From QZKY01 sp963666295 (GTDB taxonomy: Bacteria; Pseudomonadota; Gammaproteobacteria; Burkholderiales; Burkholderiaceae_D): DNA of 64,000 nucleotides. Location: assembly GCA_963666295.1 (NCBI GenBank), contig OY762707.1, positions 1,302,001 through 1,366,000 on the forward strand, given 5' to 3'. A program made the translations under genes and the position numbers. The notes under the pieces are model-generated. The model saw nothing but the letters and a program-made list of their open reading frames with translations. It was not told where the DNA came from and did no database searches. Every line of letters begins with the position of its first letter. Positions within the stretch are counted from its first letter, which is position 1. Below, one piece after another: positions 28,456-37,125 of the stretch.

Positions 28456-28648
28456 TGGTCAAGCATAAATTGCGAACTTCCGCTTTTGGCCGGACTTACT
28501 CTGTGATGATAGCAGAGGCCAAAGTCCGCTTTGCTTCTGACTGTGGTCGTTGAGCCATCCGAACGACAAATGTTTGTTCTGGAGCGGGACAGTAGATTTC
28601 CAAGAATCGCAGAATGGGACTCCTTTCATACCTTGATGGAGGTATCCC

Positions 28649-29275
28649 ATGACTTTGAACCAAAATCACACCAGCTCTGCCACTTCCTGGAACAAAGGGA
28701 AACTAATCGGGCAGAAAGCACCGCTGAAGCTAAAAGACATCTTGGCTATCAGAATACGCCTACAGCTCGAACACAAAGCAAGAGATCTGGCGTTATTCAA
28801 TTTGGCAATTGATAGCAAGTTGAGGGGCTGCGATCTTGTTGGCCTTCGAGTCAGCGATATATCGCAAGGTGGACATATCCTGCCAAGAGCCGTCGTCATG
28901 CAGGACAAAACAAAGCGTCCGGTGCAATTTGAAATAACCGAGCAAACGCGCCTTTCGATTGAATCCTGGATCGCCCAAGCCCAACTTGCAGGTAGCCAGC
29001 ACCTTTTCCCCAGTCGGCTAAATGCATCACCTCATCTGTCTACAAGACAGTACGCACGAATCGTTAAATCGTGGGTAATGTCTGTTGGCCTGAATCCTTC
29101 GGCTTATGGGACTCATTCTATGAGGCGAACAAAGGCAACGCTTATCTACAGAAAAACCAAGAATCTTCGAGCAGTGCAGATATTGCTGGGCCACACAAAG
29201 CTTGAAAGTACAGTGAGGTATCTTGGCGTAGAAGTGGACGATGCTCTCGAAATTTCCGAGCAAATTGAGGTGTAA
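28649..29275 (+). CDS. Stand-alone tyrosine recombinase / integrase
   Basis: 208 residues, little more than the catalytic domain of a tyrosine recombinase. The catalytic set is present in order: Arg in SKLRGCDL (near 58), Lys in the beta-hairpin (QDKTKRP, near 90), HSMRR (His and Arg, near 154), LGHTKLEST (near 179) and the nucleophile Tyr in TVRYLGVEVDDALEI (near 191). The N-terminal core-binding domain of phage integrases is missing or very short. This matches a group of short integrases widespread as single genes in proteobacteria. No other phage or integron gene is adjacent. It is flanked by inverted short repeats and followed by a 10-bp hairpin. Confidence 0.85.
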   Translation: MTLNQNHTSSATSWNKGKLIGQKAPLKLKDILAIRIRLQLEHKARDLALFNLAIDSKLRGCDLVGLRVSDISQGGHILPRAVVMQDKTKRPVQFEITEQTRLSIESWIAQAQLAGSQHLFPSRLNASPHLSTRQYARIVKSWVMSVGLNPSAYGTHSMRRTKATLIYRKTKNLRAVQILLGHTKLESTVRYLGVEVDDALEISEQIEV

Positions 29276-29280
29276 TTATT

Positions 29281-29312
29281 CAGCCGGTAGTGCCTTTTTC
29301 GCCTACCGGCTG
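29281..29312. other. Hairpin directly after the recombinase gene
   Basis: A perfect 10-bp inverted repeat, CAGCCGGTAG (29281-29290) and CTACCGGCTG (29303-29312), with a 12-base loop containing five T. It begins 6 bases after the recombinase stop. There is no T-run after it, so it may be either a weak terminator or a recombination site. Confidence 0.6.
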
Positions 29313-29704
29313 TTCCGTTCTACAAAAGCAGACATTGACCGTGGTTGCCCTCACAGGGTACCTTCGGCTAAAAGCTGACATTGATCATAAGCAGGTGGAG
29401 TAGTAATTGGGAGCAGGTCAGCGCAACTTCAACAATAGAAAAGCTTTGATTTCAGACATCTTTTAAAAAGTGGCTAAATCTATTGACAGAATGCCAATTG
29501 CTTTCGATGTCAATTTCAATGAATGTTTTTTTGCGCTGGCGCAAAGGTCTGGGGCATGACAAGTTGCAATATGGACAGGCATGGTTGCACTAGTTTCTCA
29601 GACGCTATCGGAAATCGAGAATAATGTTTGGATATGCCAGAAGATGCCCCAAAAACAATTTGTCATGATTATGTGGGTTAAGGTGGAATTATTCGAAGGA
29701 GAAA
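29313..29704. other. Intergenic, AT-rich, no gene seen
   Basis: Contains two of the AAAGCNGACATT-type repeats (29324-29340, 29370-29386) and then about 300 bases of AT-rich DNA without a convincing reading frame. The promoter of the small gene at 29705 is presumably here but no clear boxes were recognised. Confidence 0.5.
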
Positions 29705-29959
29705 ATGATGCCCGAAAAAACGGAAATCAAATTGAATAAAACAAAACCTGATTTTCAAGAATTTGACAAACTTCTGGAAAAATTGGGGGGTCTATTTCAA
29801 GATTGGAAAGAACTGAACATGACGCCAGAAGAGATTGATCTAATGGTAAATGGGCTAGATAAATTGTTCCTTAAACGACACTTGCCAAATATGAAGACAG
29901 AAGAAATTGATAAAATTGTGAAAGGGGTAGATGCATTATTCCGCGACAAAATTCGTTAG
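29705..29959 (+). CDS. Small AT-rich hypothetical protein with an internal repeat
   Basis: 84 residues, no signal peptide or membrane segment, charged and helical. The sequence contains two related helical units, TPEEIDLMVNGLDKLF and KTEEIDKIVKGVDALF, spaced about 34 residues apart. A ribosome binding site (AAGGAG at about 29695-29700) supports a start at 29705 or the next ATG at 29708. Base composition is distinctly AT-rich compared with neighbours and the gene lies in an accessory island, so it was probably acquired. I recognise no family. Confidence 0.6.
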   Translation: MMPEKTEIKLNKTKPDFQEFDKLLEKLGGLFQDWKELNMTPEEIDLMVNGLDKLFLKRHLPNMKTEEIDKIVKGVDALFRDKIR

Positions 29960-30385
29960 GCGATCTTGATCTGAGGTCAACTTCTTATGATTAAAGACCA
30001 GAAGCCCGGAGATAAGACCGGTGAAGGTTTACATGGTGTCTGGCACATCGTCAAGCCATAAGCCTTTTGAGCAAGTATCAAGCGTCCGCAATGGGTCGGG
30101 AGTTGCCCTAGCCAGTCACAACCGCCAACGGCGGCTTTGGCCGAATTGTTGCCGATCGTCTTGTAAGAATCTGGCAGATTGTTGCCGGTATGCTCTGCCT
30201 TCGTTCGCCAAAGGAGTTTTGAGTAGGCATTGGCTGGGCATCAAGGAAGATGAGGCGGCCAGTCGCCACCGCTAGGCCGCTGACCATCAGCATCTGGACA
30301 CTCAGGCCACTCATGATGCATATCACCTTGATTTGTAATACGCTCGAAATCCAACTGCTGTGGGATCCTACAGTTTTTCTGAGTC
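29960..30385. other. Intergenic, no convincing gene
   Basis: 426 bases between the small gene and the end of the DMT transporter gene. A frame of 84 codons (30021-30275) exists but has no ribosome binding site and no protein-like composition. Stretches such as GTCCGCAATGGGTCGGGAG and a CCGCCAACGGCGG palindrome (about 30122-30134) look like the leftover flanks of mobile units rather than a gene. Confidence 0.4.
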
Positions 30386-31351
30386 TTAACCAGACTTGCG
30401 CGTAGACGCTAGCGCCGCCAGTACCATGCCGGTCATGATGAGGCCGAGTCCGACCATGAAAAAAGGTGTCAGGTGGTTGCCAAGAAAAATGACCGACGAG
30501 AGGATGCCTAGGACGGGTACACCAAGCGTGAAATTGGACATCGCAAAAACGCTGATGCGTCGTCCGTACTCGGCCGAAATTACGAAGCAGGCCGAGGTTG
30601 CCACGGGGCCGATGAAGAACAGCAATTCGATCAGCCGCATGTCCACAACCACCGCACTGAGGCTGTCGTCCAGTGCATAGGCCAGGCAGGCCAGCGGTAT
30701 CGTTGCCAGCAGCATTTGCCATGGTGCCAGTTCAAGCGGTGATGCCTGCCAGCGATGTTGCTTGACGTGCACAATCACGATGGACCAGGCAATCGCGGCG
30801 CCCAGCAGGAAGAGCGCGCCCATGACGGTTCCGGGCGCGTTCCAGTCCATCTCCCAGGGCGAGCAGATCAGGCCAATTCCGGTCAATCCGACGGCAAGTG
30901 CCAGCAGTTGCAGGCGCGTCGGCGCATTGCGTAGCAGAAGCCAGCTTGCCAGCACGCCCCACAGCGGTGTGGTGTAGGCCAGCAACACCGCTCGGCTGGT
31001 ATCAACATGGGTCATGGCGATCATGCCCAGCCCGGTAAAAGCCATCATCTGCAAGACCCCCATGCTGGCGACAATCGGCCAGTCTGCCCGTGGCGGGAAG
31101 CGTAGCTTGCCGCGCATGGCGAGAAAGAGGAACAGGCAGATGCCAGCGCTGCCGAAGCGAAAGGTCGCCAGCCAAAGCGGCGGCACGACATTCAGTGCCA
31201 ATTTGGTTGCGGGCCAGCTCATGCCCCACAGCACGACCATCAGGCCAAGCCACGCCATCGTGACGACGTTACCGGAAAAGCGGGTGGCGGGTGTAGCGGA
31301 AGCGGTGGCTGAAGGGGTGGCGGGAGCGGTGGCAGTTCTGGAAATGCGCAT
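30386..31351 (-). CDS. DMT-superfamily (EamA) transporter
   Basis: Inner-membrane exporter of the drug/metabolite family with two EamA repeats (about 35-160 and 175-315) and ten predicted membrane helices. EamA hallmarks are seen: MVVLWGMSWPATKLAL at the start of repeat 1 and ...TLGVPVLGILSSVIFLGN in repeat 2. Substrate is unknown; relatives export amino acids. The first ~30 residues are a low-complexity Thr/Ala/Pro stretch, so the true start may be the ATG at about 31258. It is divergent from an Lrp/AsnC regulator, an arrangement typical of amino-acid exporters and their sensors. Confidence 0.88.
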   Translation of the reverse strand: MRISRTATAPATPSATASATPATRFSGNVVTMAWLGLMVVLWGMSWPATKLALNVVPPLWLATFRFGSAGICLFLFLAMRGKLRFPPRADWPIVASMGVLQMMAFTGLGMIAMTHVDTSRAVLLAYTTPLWGVLASWLLLRNAPTRLQLLALAVGLTGIGLICSPWEMDWNAPGTVMGALFLLGAAIAWSIVIVHVKQHRWQASPLELAPWQMLLATIPLACLAYALDDSLSAVVVDMRLIELLFFIGPVATSACFVISAEYGRRISVFAMSNFTLGVPVLGILSSVIFLGNHLTPFFMVGLGLIMTGMVLAALASTRKSG

Positions 31352-31503
31352 GTCATGGACTCGGTTGTGATGGCAGAAAAATGACTTTTTATGCTGAAAA
31401 TTTTGCCAGACATGCCCCCAAATTACTTACTTATTTTTCTTGTGTTTTGGCATAATGCGACAACGTTTAACCTGATTTAATCGTTTTTTGGAAAATTATT
31501 ACC

Positions 31504-31983
31504 GTGAATAAAATCACTCTGGATGAAGCCAGCCTTCGGATACTGGATGCCCTGCAAGAGAATGCCGAACTCAGTAATGCCGAACTGGCTGAACGCATCG
31601 GCTTGTCGGCATCGCCTTGCTGGCGACGCGTCGCGGACATGAAGGAGCAAGGCGTTCTGCGTGGATCGGTCGCGCTGGTTGATCCGCTCAAACTGGGCTT
31701 GACGGTCAACGTCTTCGTCCACGTTTCACTCAAGCAGCAGGACAAGGCATCGCTGGAAATGTTTACGGAGGCGATCAGCCAGCGTCCTGAAATCATGGAG
31801 TGCTACCTAATGAGTGGCGAAGCGGATTTCCTGTTGCGTGCCGTCATCGAGGATTTGTCCAAGTACCAGACGCTGCTGCTGGAATGTCTGACACAAATTC
31901 CCAGCGTGGCGAGCATCCGTTCAAGTTTTGCGCTGAGTCAGGTTAAATACACGACGGCGCTACCGACGGGACATCTGAGATAA
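31504..31983 (+). CDS. Lrp/AsnC family transcriptional regulator
   Basis: 159 residues. An N-terminal winged helix-turn-helix (LRILDALQENAELSNAELAE then RIGLSASPCWRRV) and a C-terminal RAM ligand-binding domain (about 68-150; YLMSGEADFLLRAV fits the conserved loop). It starts at GTG 31504 and is divergently transcribed from the DMT exporter with about 150 bases between, so it is probably its regulator, responding to an amino acid. Confidence 0.92.
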   Translation: MNKITLDEASLRILDALQENAELSNAELAERIGLSASPCWRRVADMKEQGVLRGSVALVDPLKLGLTVNVFVHVSLKQQDKASLEMFTEAISQRPEIMECYLMSGEADFLLRAVIEDLSKYQTLLLECLTQIPSVASIRSSFALSQVKYTTALPTGHLR

Positions 31984-32157
31984 TAAAAGGACGTCGCACA
32001 AATTTCACGGTTGCGTAACGCGTTGATTTGTGCTGCGGCCTTGATGGCCGTGTTTGGGCGGTCCTACAATTTTGTATTTCCGCGCATGGTTTGTCTTCGC
32101 TGCAGGCCTAATTTTCGCGCTTTGTAAAACAATGAAAAAAATTTGAAGGGTTGATCA

Positions 32158-32802
32158 ATGCCTGAAGAGAGAATGATGCTCGAAACCCCTACGGGTTCAG
32201 ACAAGGTGTTACTCCATTCTTGTTGTGCGCCCTGTTCCGGTAACGTTATGGAGCAGATGGCAAAGGCTGGGATTGATGTCACGATTTTTTTTTACAATCC
32301 CAACATCCATCCCGAGAAAGAATATCTAATCAGAAAAGAGGAGAATGCGCGCTTTGCCGAGAAGCTGGGCGTGCCTTTTTTTGATGCTGACTATGACGTG
32401 AAAAACTGGTCTGAACGTGTAAAGGGGCTGGAGTTGGAGCCGGAGCGGGGTGAACGCTGTACGGCCTGCTTTGACATGCGTCTGGAACGCACAGCCTTGT
32501 ATGCGCATGAAAATGGATTCGATACATTTACCAGTACGGTTGGCGTGTCGCGCTGGAAAAATCTGGATCAGGTCAACGAATGCGGTCAGCGTGCTGCAGC
32601 GCGTTATTCGGGAATGCGCTATTGGACTTTTAACTGGCGTAAGCAGGGTGGTTCCAGCCGGATGCTGGAAATTGCCAAACGTGAACATTTCTATCAACAG
32701 GAATATTGTGGTTGCATTTACTCCTTGCGTGACGCCAACCGTCGGCGGGTAGAAGCTGGCCGAAATAGAATTGAAATCGGCATTAATTACTATGGTAGCT
32801 AG
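32158..32802 (+). CDS. queH: Epoxyqueuosine reductase QueH
   Basis: 214 residues, DUF208/QueH family, which reduces epoxyqueuosine to queuosine in tRNA. The cysteine pairs that bind the iron-sulfur cluster and metal are all present: HSCCAPCS (near 22), RCTACFDMR (near 101) and YQQEYCGCIYS (near 182). GAAGGG precedes the ATG. It is the non-cobalamin alternative to QueG. No neighbouring queuosine gene is seen. Confidence 0.92.
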   Translation: MPEERMMLETPTGSDKVLLHSCCAPCSGNVMEQMAKAGIDVTIFFYNPNIHPEKEYLIRKEENARFAEKLGVPFFDADYDVKNWSERVKGLELEPERGERCTACFDMRLERTALYAHENGFDTFTSTVGVSRWKNLDQVNECGQRAAARYSGMRYWTFNWRKQGGSSRMLEIAKREHFYQQEYCGCIYSLRDANRRRVEAGRNRIEIGINYYGS

Positions 32803-32898
32803 ACGACTGGCAACACCTCCAAGTGAGACGAAAAGGCGAGGAGCAAGCAAAATATGGCCTTAAAATAAGCTTCATCCTAAGAATTTCTTCTGCCAAGT

Positions 32899-33357
32899 AT
32901 GAAAACCACCAAAATTTTGTTTGTGTGTACGGGCAACATCTGCCGCTCACCAACGGCTGAAGGCGTGATGCACATCTTGCTGGAAGATGCTGGGCTTGGC
33001 GCGCATGTCGAGGTGGATTCAGCAGGGACGCACGGCTATCATATTGGCAAGCCACCTGATTGGCGAACCCAGGAAGCGGCGCTCAGGCGCGGGTACGATT
33101 TGTCTGCTCAACGCGCAAGAAAAGTGTCTCCGGAGGATTTTGCACATTTTGATTATGTGCTGGCGATGGATAAGGGCCATTTGCATTTGTTGCGCCGCGC
33201 TTGCCTGCCAGAGCATCAGAGCAAACTTGCGATGTTCCTGGGGAAAGACGTGCCCGATCCTTATTACGGCGGACCGGAAGGGTTCGAGGAGGTGCTTGAT
33301 CTGGTGGAAGAAGGGGCGCAGGCGTGGATTAAGCGCTTGGGGTTCTCATCGCGGTAG
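32899..33357 (+). CDS. Low-molecular-weight protein tyrosine phosphatase
   Basis: 152 residues. The P-loop CTGNICRS (C-x5-R) is at residues 10-17 and the general-acid motif DPYYGG near 120, both complete. No capsule or exopolysaccharide genes (Wzc-type kinase) are nearby, so it is more like the stand-alone cytosolic YfkJ/LMW-PTP type. The hydrolase gene begins 75 bases downstream on the same strand. Confidence 0.92.
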   Translation: MKTTKILFVCTGNICRSPTAEGVMHILLEDAGLGAHVEVDSAGTHGYHIGKPPDWRTQEAALRRGYDLSAQRARKVSPEDFAHFDYVLAMDKGHLHLLRRACLPEHQSKLAMFLGKDVPDPYYGGPEGFEEVLDLVEEGAQAWIKRLGFSSR

Positions 33358-33432
33358 CCCAAGGTGGTTCAAGATAGAGCCTGCTATGGGTCGTCAGTCA
33401 GGTATTTTCAAAAAACACGATACTTTTGCAGA

Positions 33433-34155
33433 ATGATTAAGCTTTCCCACATGGATCTTTCGCTACTGCCGCCTGCTTTGCTGGGCAAGTTGTCATTTTC
33501 GATTGCTGCGCCGAAACAGTCTGCGTTATCGCATGGGTGTAACGAATTGGGGATTGCCAATGAGCGGGATGCGACGCTGTATGTCCCGTCCAGTATAAAA
33601 ATGGGTGAGCCCGTGCCGTTGTTGGTAATGTTTCATGGCGCGCGCGGATGGCCGGATAAGACTCTTTCCCATTTGGAGCAACAAGCCGAACAACACGGTT
33701 TTCTGTTATTGGTGCCGTATTCGCAATTTCAGACCTGGGATCTGGCGATGGGCGGCAATGGCCCTGATCTAGCGCGTCTGGAACAGGCACTGACGATCGT
33801 TTCTGACCACTTTCAGATTGATAGTCATCACTTCGGGTTTGCCGGCTTTTCGGACGGCGGCAGTTATGCGCTGTCGATTGGACTGACGAATGGTCAGTTG
33901 GTTAGCCACGTCATCGCTTTGTCGCCGGGATTCATGAGTCTGTATGCGCCAGAGGGGGCACCACAGATTTTGATTGCGCATGGCACGCAAGATGAGCAGC
34001 TCCCGGCGCATGCGCATGGTGGCAAGATTGCATCAAAGCTTCAGGCCGATGGCTATGCGGTAAAGTACGAAGCGTTCGAGGGCGGCCATATCATTCGCGC
34101 GCAGGTCCTTGAGGAGGCGATTCGTTTCTTTCTGGAAAACGAATCAGAAACCTGA
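33433..34155 (+). CDS. Alpha/beta hydrolase (carboxylesterase/phospholipase type)
   Basis: About 240 residues. The nucleophile elbow is GFSDGG (near 140), the oxyanion region MFHGARG (near 65), and the catalytic His is likely in FEGGHIIRAQV near the C-terminus, with Asp in HGTQDEQLP. It resembles polyhydroxybutyrate-depolymerase-like or phospholipase/carboxylesterase family enzymes without a signal peptide. The frame is open to 33364; the ATG at 33433 is a more likely start because the extension does not align with the fold. Its stop abuts the stop of the convergent YeeE gene with no gap. Confidence 0.75.
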   Translation: MIKLSHMDLSLLPPALLGKLSFSIAAPKQSALSHGCNELGIANERDATLYVPSSIKMGEPVPLLVMFHGARGWPDKTLSHLEQQAEQHGFLLLVPYSQFQTWDLAMGGNGPDLARLEQALTIVSDHFQIDSHHFGFAGFSDGGSYALSIGLTNGQLVSHVIALSPGFMSLYAPEGAPQILIAHGTQDEQLPAHAHGGKIASKLQADGYAVKYEAFEGGHIIRAQVLEEAIRFFLENESET

Positions 34156-34584
34156 TTATTTCGCGGCGGCTTGCTGCCGACGGTCGAGAAGTTCAAACGC
34201 GACCATGCCCACCAGCATCGCCAGCAAAAAATAGAGCGCTTTGTTGACGCCCGCGCCCAGAAGGACCAGTGCCGGACCGGGGCATACGCCCGCCAGCCCC
34301 CAGCCGATACCGAACAGTGTACTGCCGACAATCAGCCGGTAATCGATCTTGCGCGCGGTCGGCAACTGCATGGACAGGCCGAGAAAGGATTGGGTCTGCT
34401 TCCTGGCGAAGGTAAAGGCAAAAAGCCCGATGGCGATTGCGCCGCCCATCACCAGCATCAGCGATGGATCCCAACTGCCAGCCAGATCAAGAAAGGCGAG
34501 TACTTTTTCAGGGTTGGACATGCCGGAGATAATCAGTCCGAAGCCGAAAAGCAGGCCGGAGATCAGCGAGAATAAGATTTGCAT
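34156..34584 (-). CDS. YeeE/YedE family (DUF6691) membrane protein
   Basis: 142 residues, four membrane segments, the shorter half of a split YeeE/YedE transporter for thiosulfate or a related sulfur compound. The conserved transport motif with cysteine is seen as GWGLAGVCPGPALV near 105, and GLIISGMSNPEKVLAFLD near 17 is the DUF6691 signature. It follows the other half by 9 bases in an operon led by the ArsR regulator at 35042-35350. Confidence 0.85.
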   Translation of the reverse strand: MQILFSLISGLLFGFGLIISGMSNPEKVLAFLDLAGSWDPSLMLVMGGAIAIGLFAFTFARKQTQSFLGLSMQLPTARKIDYRLIVGSTLFGIGWGLAGVCPGPALVLLGAGVNKALYFLLAMLVGMVAFELLDRRQQAAAK

Positions 34585-34593
34585 GCGTGTTCC

Positions 34594-35028
34594 TTACCCG
34601 ACCAGATGACGAAAGACATAAACGGTGACGAAGCCGAAGCCCATAAAAGTCATGGTGGCAACAATGGATCGTGGCGACAGGCGGGAAATGCCGCACACGC
34701 CGTGCCCGCTGGTGCAGCCGGAGCCGTAACGCGATCCAAATCCGACCAACGTGCCGGCAGCCAGCAGGACAAGCCAGCTGGCGTTTAGCTGGCCTGGAGG
34801 CAAGGCAGCGAACAGGCTGTAAAGAATCGGTGCGCCAATCAAGCCTGAGATAAATGCAATGCGCCAGCGACTGTCTTGCGGATTGGGTCTGAGCAGTCCG
34901 CTGACAATGCCGCTGATGCCAGCAATGCGCCCATTGGCCAGCAGCAGTACGGTGGCGGCCAGACCGATCAGCAAACCGCCAATCAGGGAACTGTATGGTG
35001 TGAAAGCGTTCCAGTTGATAGTAATCAT
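34594..35028 (-). CDS. YeeE/YedE family sulfur transport membrane protein
   Basis: 144 residues, partner half of the split YeeE/YedE transporter, four membrane segments. The conserved motif GSGCTSGHGVCGISRLSPRS near 105 holds the cysteines implicated in sulfur transfer. The ATG at 35028 is the true start: the frame stays open upstream, but that part is a shadow of the regulator gene. It lies 13 bases after the ArsR-type gene. Confidence 0.87.
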   Translation of the reverse strand: MITINWNAFTPYSSLIGGLLIGLAATVLLLANGRIAGISGIVSGLLRPNPQDSRWRIAFISGLIGAPILYSLFAALPPGQLNASWLVLLAAGTLVGFGSRYGSGCTSGHGVCGISRLSPRSIVATMTFMGFGFVTVYVFRHLVG

Positions 35029-35041
35029 GAGCGTTTCTGCC

Positions 35042-35350
35042 TTAGCAGTACAGTTGGTACAGCGTGGTGAGTAGTGAGAGAACTTTTTTATCTGCAACTG
35101 AATAATAAATGCGCTTGCCATCACGGCGTGTGGTGACCAGCCCTTCTGCACGGAGTACGCCCAACTGCTGAGACAGTGACGGTTGACGCAGCTTGAGCAG
35201 TGTTTCCAATTCACCGACCGATTTTTCGCCCTGACTGAGTTGGCACAGCAATAGCAGGCGATCTTCATTGGCAAGCACGCGCAAAACAGCAGACGCTTCG
35301 CTGGCCGCATTGCTCATCAAGGCAAGATTGAAATTGCCGCAATCACTCAT
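35042..35350 (-). CDS. ArsR-family repressor, BigR/SqrR/YgaV type (persulfide sensor)
   Basis: 102 residues, winged helix-turn-helix (VGELETLLKLRQPSLSQQLG then VLRAEGLV). Two cysteines sit where BigR and SqrR carry their redox pair: Cys36 in LLLLCQLSQGEKSV and Cys102 as the last residue (LYQLYC). In that family, sulfide or persulfide links the pair and releases DNA. The arsenic-type metal sites are absent. It leads the operon with the YeeE/YedE pair and is divergent from the persulfide reductase gene, with a perfect palindrome between them. The functional call is by motif and context. Confidence 0.85.
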   Translation of the reverse strand: MSDCGNFNLALMSNAASEASAVLRVLANEDRLLLLCQLSQGEKSVGELETLLKLRQPSLSQQLGVLRAEGLVTTRRDGKRIYYSVADKKVLSLLTTLYQLYC

Positions 35351-35374
35351 GACGCCTCCAAAGTTAAGTTGAGC

Positions 35375-35398
35375 ATATTATATATGATGATATAATAT
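35375..35398. promoter_or_regulatory. Probable operator of the BigR-like repressor
   Basis: A perfect 9-bp inverted repeat, ATATTATAT and ATATAATAT, with a 6-base spacer, in the 105 bases between the divergent repressor and reductase genes. BigR/SqrR operators are AT-rich palindromes at such positions. It could control both directions at once. Confidence 0.7.
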
Positions 35399-35455
35399 TT
35401 CGCGTCAAACTATTATTTTTATAAGTGTTTTACCTTAAACGTCAGAGGAATTTCC

Positions 35456-37120
35456 ATGGAGCAGATGAGGTTGTTGGTGATTGGGGGTGTCGCGGCAGGT
35501 GCATCTTTTGCAGCGCGTGCGCGCCGACTGAATGAGTCAGTACAAATTACGGTGATAGAGCGCGGCCCGGACGTGTCTTTCGCCAATTGCGGCTTGCCTT
35601 ACCATATTGGTGGTGAAATCCCGGTACGTGATGTGCTGGCGTTGCATACGCCAGAAACACTCAAGGGATTGCTGAATGTGGATGTGCGCACGCTGTGTGA
35701 AGCGGTCAGCATCGATCGCGAAGGCAAGCGTGTGCAGGTGCGCGACTTGAGAACCAACCAGACCGAGTGGCTGGCGTATGACAAGCTGATGCTCTCTCCG
35801 GGGGCGTCGCCGAGGATGCCAGGCATCCCGGGCGAGGATGATCCGCGCGTCTTTACCTTGCGCGATCTGGGAGATATGGACCGCATCACCGCCGCCACTG
35901 ACGCCGGTATGCGCGCGATCGTCGTCGGTGCCGGCTTTATCGGGCTGGAAATGGCGGAGCAATTGCATCGCAAGGGCTTGTCGGTTGACGTGGTTCAGGT
36001 AGGCTCGCAAGTACTGGCACAGCTGGATGAGAAAATTGCAATGCCGCTGGAAAACGCCTTGCTGCATAACGATATCAAGCTACACCTTGACAACAAGATT
36101 AGCAGTGTGGATGGTTCGGGTACGGTATTGCGGTGCAACCTGCAATCCGGGGATGTGCTGGAAGCCGATTTTGTGGTGTTTTCCATCGGTGTGGTACCGG
36201 AGTCAACGCTGGCGCGCGACGCAGGACTGACGCTGGGCGAGCGCGGTCATATTGTGGTTAATGATTTCATGCAAACGAGCGATCCGGACATCTATTCCGC
36301 AGGCGATGTCATCGAAACCAGTGATCGCGTTTATGGCGGGCAGGTTTCCGTGCCGCTGGGCGGCCCGGCTAATCGTCAGGGCCGCGTGGCCGCCGACCAT
36401 GTTTTCCTGGGTGAAAAAGCACGTCCTTATCCGGGGTCGATTGGCACGGCGATTGTGCGCGTGTTTAATGTGGCAGCGGGTTGCACCGGCTGGACCGAAC
36501 AGCGCCTGCAATCTCTGGGGCGCGCGTACAAGGCCGTGACAGTCAATGATTACCATCATGCGACCTATTTTCCAGGTGCCATGCCGCTGACGGTCAAGAT
36601 CCTGTGGGATCCGGAAACAGGCGAATTACTGGGTGGTCAGGCTTCCGGCCATGAAGGTGTGGACAAGCGCCTGGACGTGATGGCAACGGCTATTATCGGT
36701 AAGCTGACGATTGAGGATTTGTGCCACTTGGAACTGGCTTATGCGCCGCCATTTGGTTCCGCCAAGGATATTGTCAATCTGGCCGGGTTTGCAGCGACCA
36801 ACGTGGAAGATGGCTTGATTGATATTGTCGAAGAATTACCGGCAGACCCAGATGTACAGGTTGTGGATGTGCGTGGCAAGCCGATGGCAGAAGCCACGCC
36901 TGTTCCGGGCGACGGCGTAATCAATATTCCGATGCCAACATTGCGTGCCAATCTGGATAAGCTGGATCGTACCAGGCCGGTTATTACGGTTTGCATGTTG
37001 GGTAAAAACAGTTATTTTGCCGCGCGGGTACTGGCTCAGAACGGTTTCGACGTGAAAAGCATGGGGGGTGGGTTAACGGCGCTGATGAATGCGCGTAATC
37101 CAAAGAAGAATCTGAGCTGA
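35456..37120 (+). CDS. CoA-disulfide / persulfide reductase with C-terminal rhodanese domain
   Basis: 554 residues. A FAD/NAD(P)H pyridine-nucleotide-disulfide reductase (FAD motif GGVAAGASFAARARR; NAD motif VVGAGFIGLEMAEQL) with the single active-site cysteine of CoA-disulfide reductases in SFANCGLPYHIGG (near 44). Residues ~465-545 form a rhodanese domain with its cysteine in ITVCMLGKNSYFAARVL. Such fusions reduce CoA persulfide or polysulfide with NADH and release sulfide. AGAGGAA precedes the ATG. Regulation by the adjacent BigR-like repressor is likely. Confidence 0.9.
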   Translation: MEQMRLLVIGGVAAGASFAARARRLNESVQITVIERGPDVSFANCGLPYHIGGEIPVRDVLALHTPETLKGLLNVDVRTLCEAVSIDREGKRVQVRDLRTNQTEWLAYDKLMLSPGASPRMPGIPGEDDPRVFTLRDLGDMDRITAATDAGMRAIVVGAGFIGLEMAEQLHRKGLSVDVVQVGSQVLAQLDEKIAMPLENALLHNDIKLHLDNKISSVDGSGTVLRCNLQSGDVLEADFVVFSIGVVPESTLARDAGLTLGERGHIVVNDFMQTSDPDIYSAGDVIETSDRVYGGQVSVPLGGPANRQGRVAADHVFLGEKARPYPGSIGTAIVRVFNVAAGCTGWTEQRLQSLGRAYKAVTVNDYHHATYFPGAMPLTVKILWDPETGELLGGQASGHEGVDKRLDVMATAIIGKLTIEDLCHLELAYAPPFGSAKDIVNLAGFAATNVEDGLIDIVEELPADPDVQVVDVRGKPMAEATPVPGDGVINIPMPTLRANLDKLDRTRPVITVCMLGKNSYFAARVLAQNGFDVKSMGGGLTALMNARNPKKNLS

Positions 37121-37125
37121 TACAG

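Larger units (their letters stand above)
28472..29386. repeat. Short inverted repeats flanking the tyrosine recombinase gene
   Basis: Four imperfect copies of a motif of the form AAAGCNGAMNTT surround the recombinase gene. Two lie upstream on the minus strand (28472-28487 and 28517-28532) and two downstream on the plus strand (29324-29340 and 29370-29386), so the pairs face each other. This is the arrangement expected of recombination sites or ends of a small mobile unit; that role is inference. Confidence 0.45.

Noticed and set aside
30021..30275. 84-codon plus-strand frame
   Set aside because: No ribosome binding site, unlikely composition; treated as intergenic.
32043..32157. Possible structured RNA before queH
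   Set aside because: Some short inverted repeats, but no recognisable riboswitch (including preQ1) or terminator pattern.
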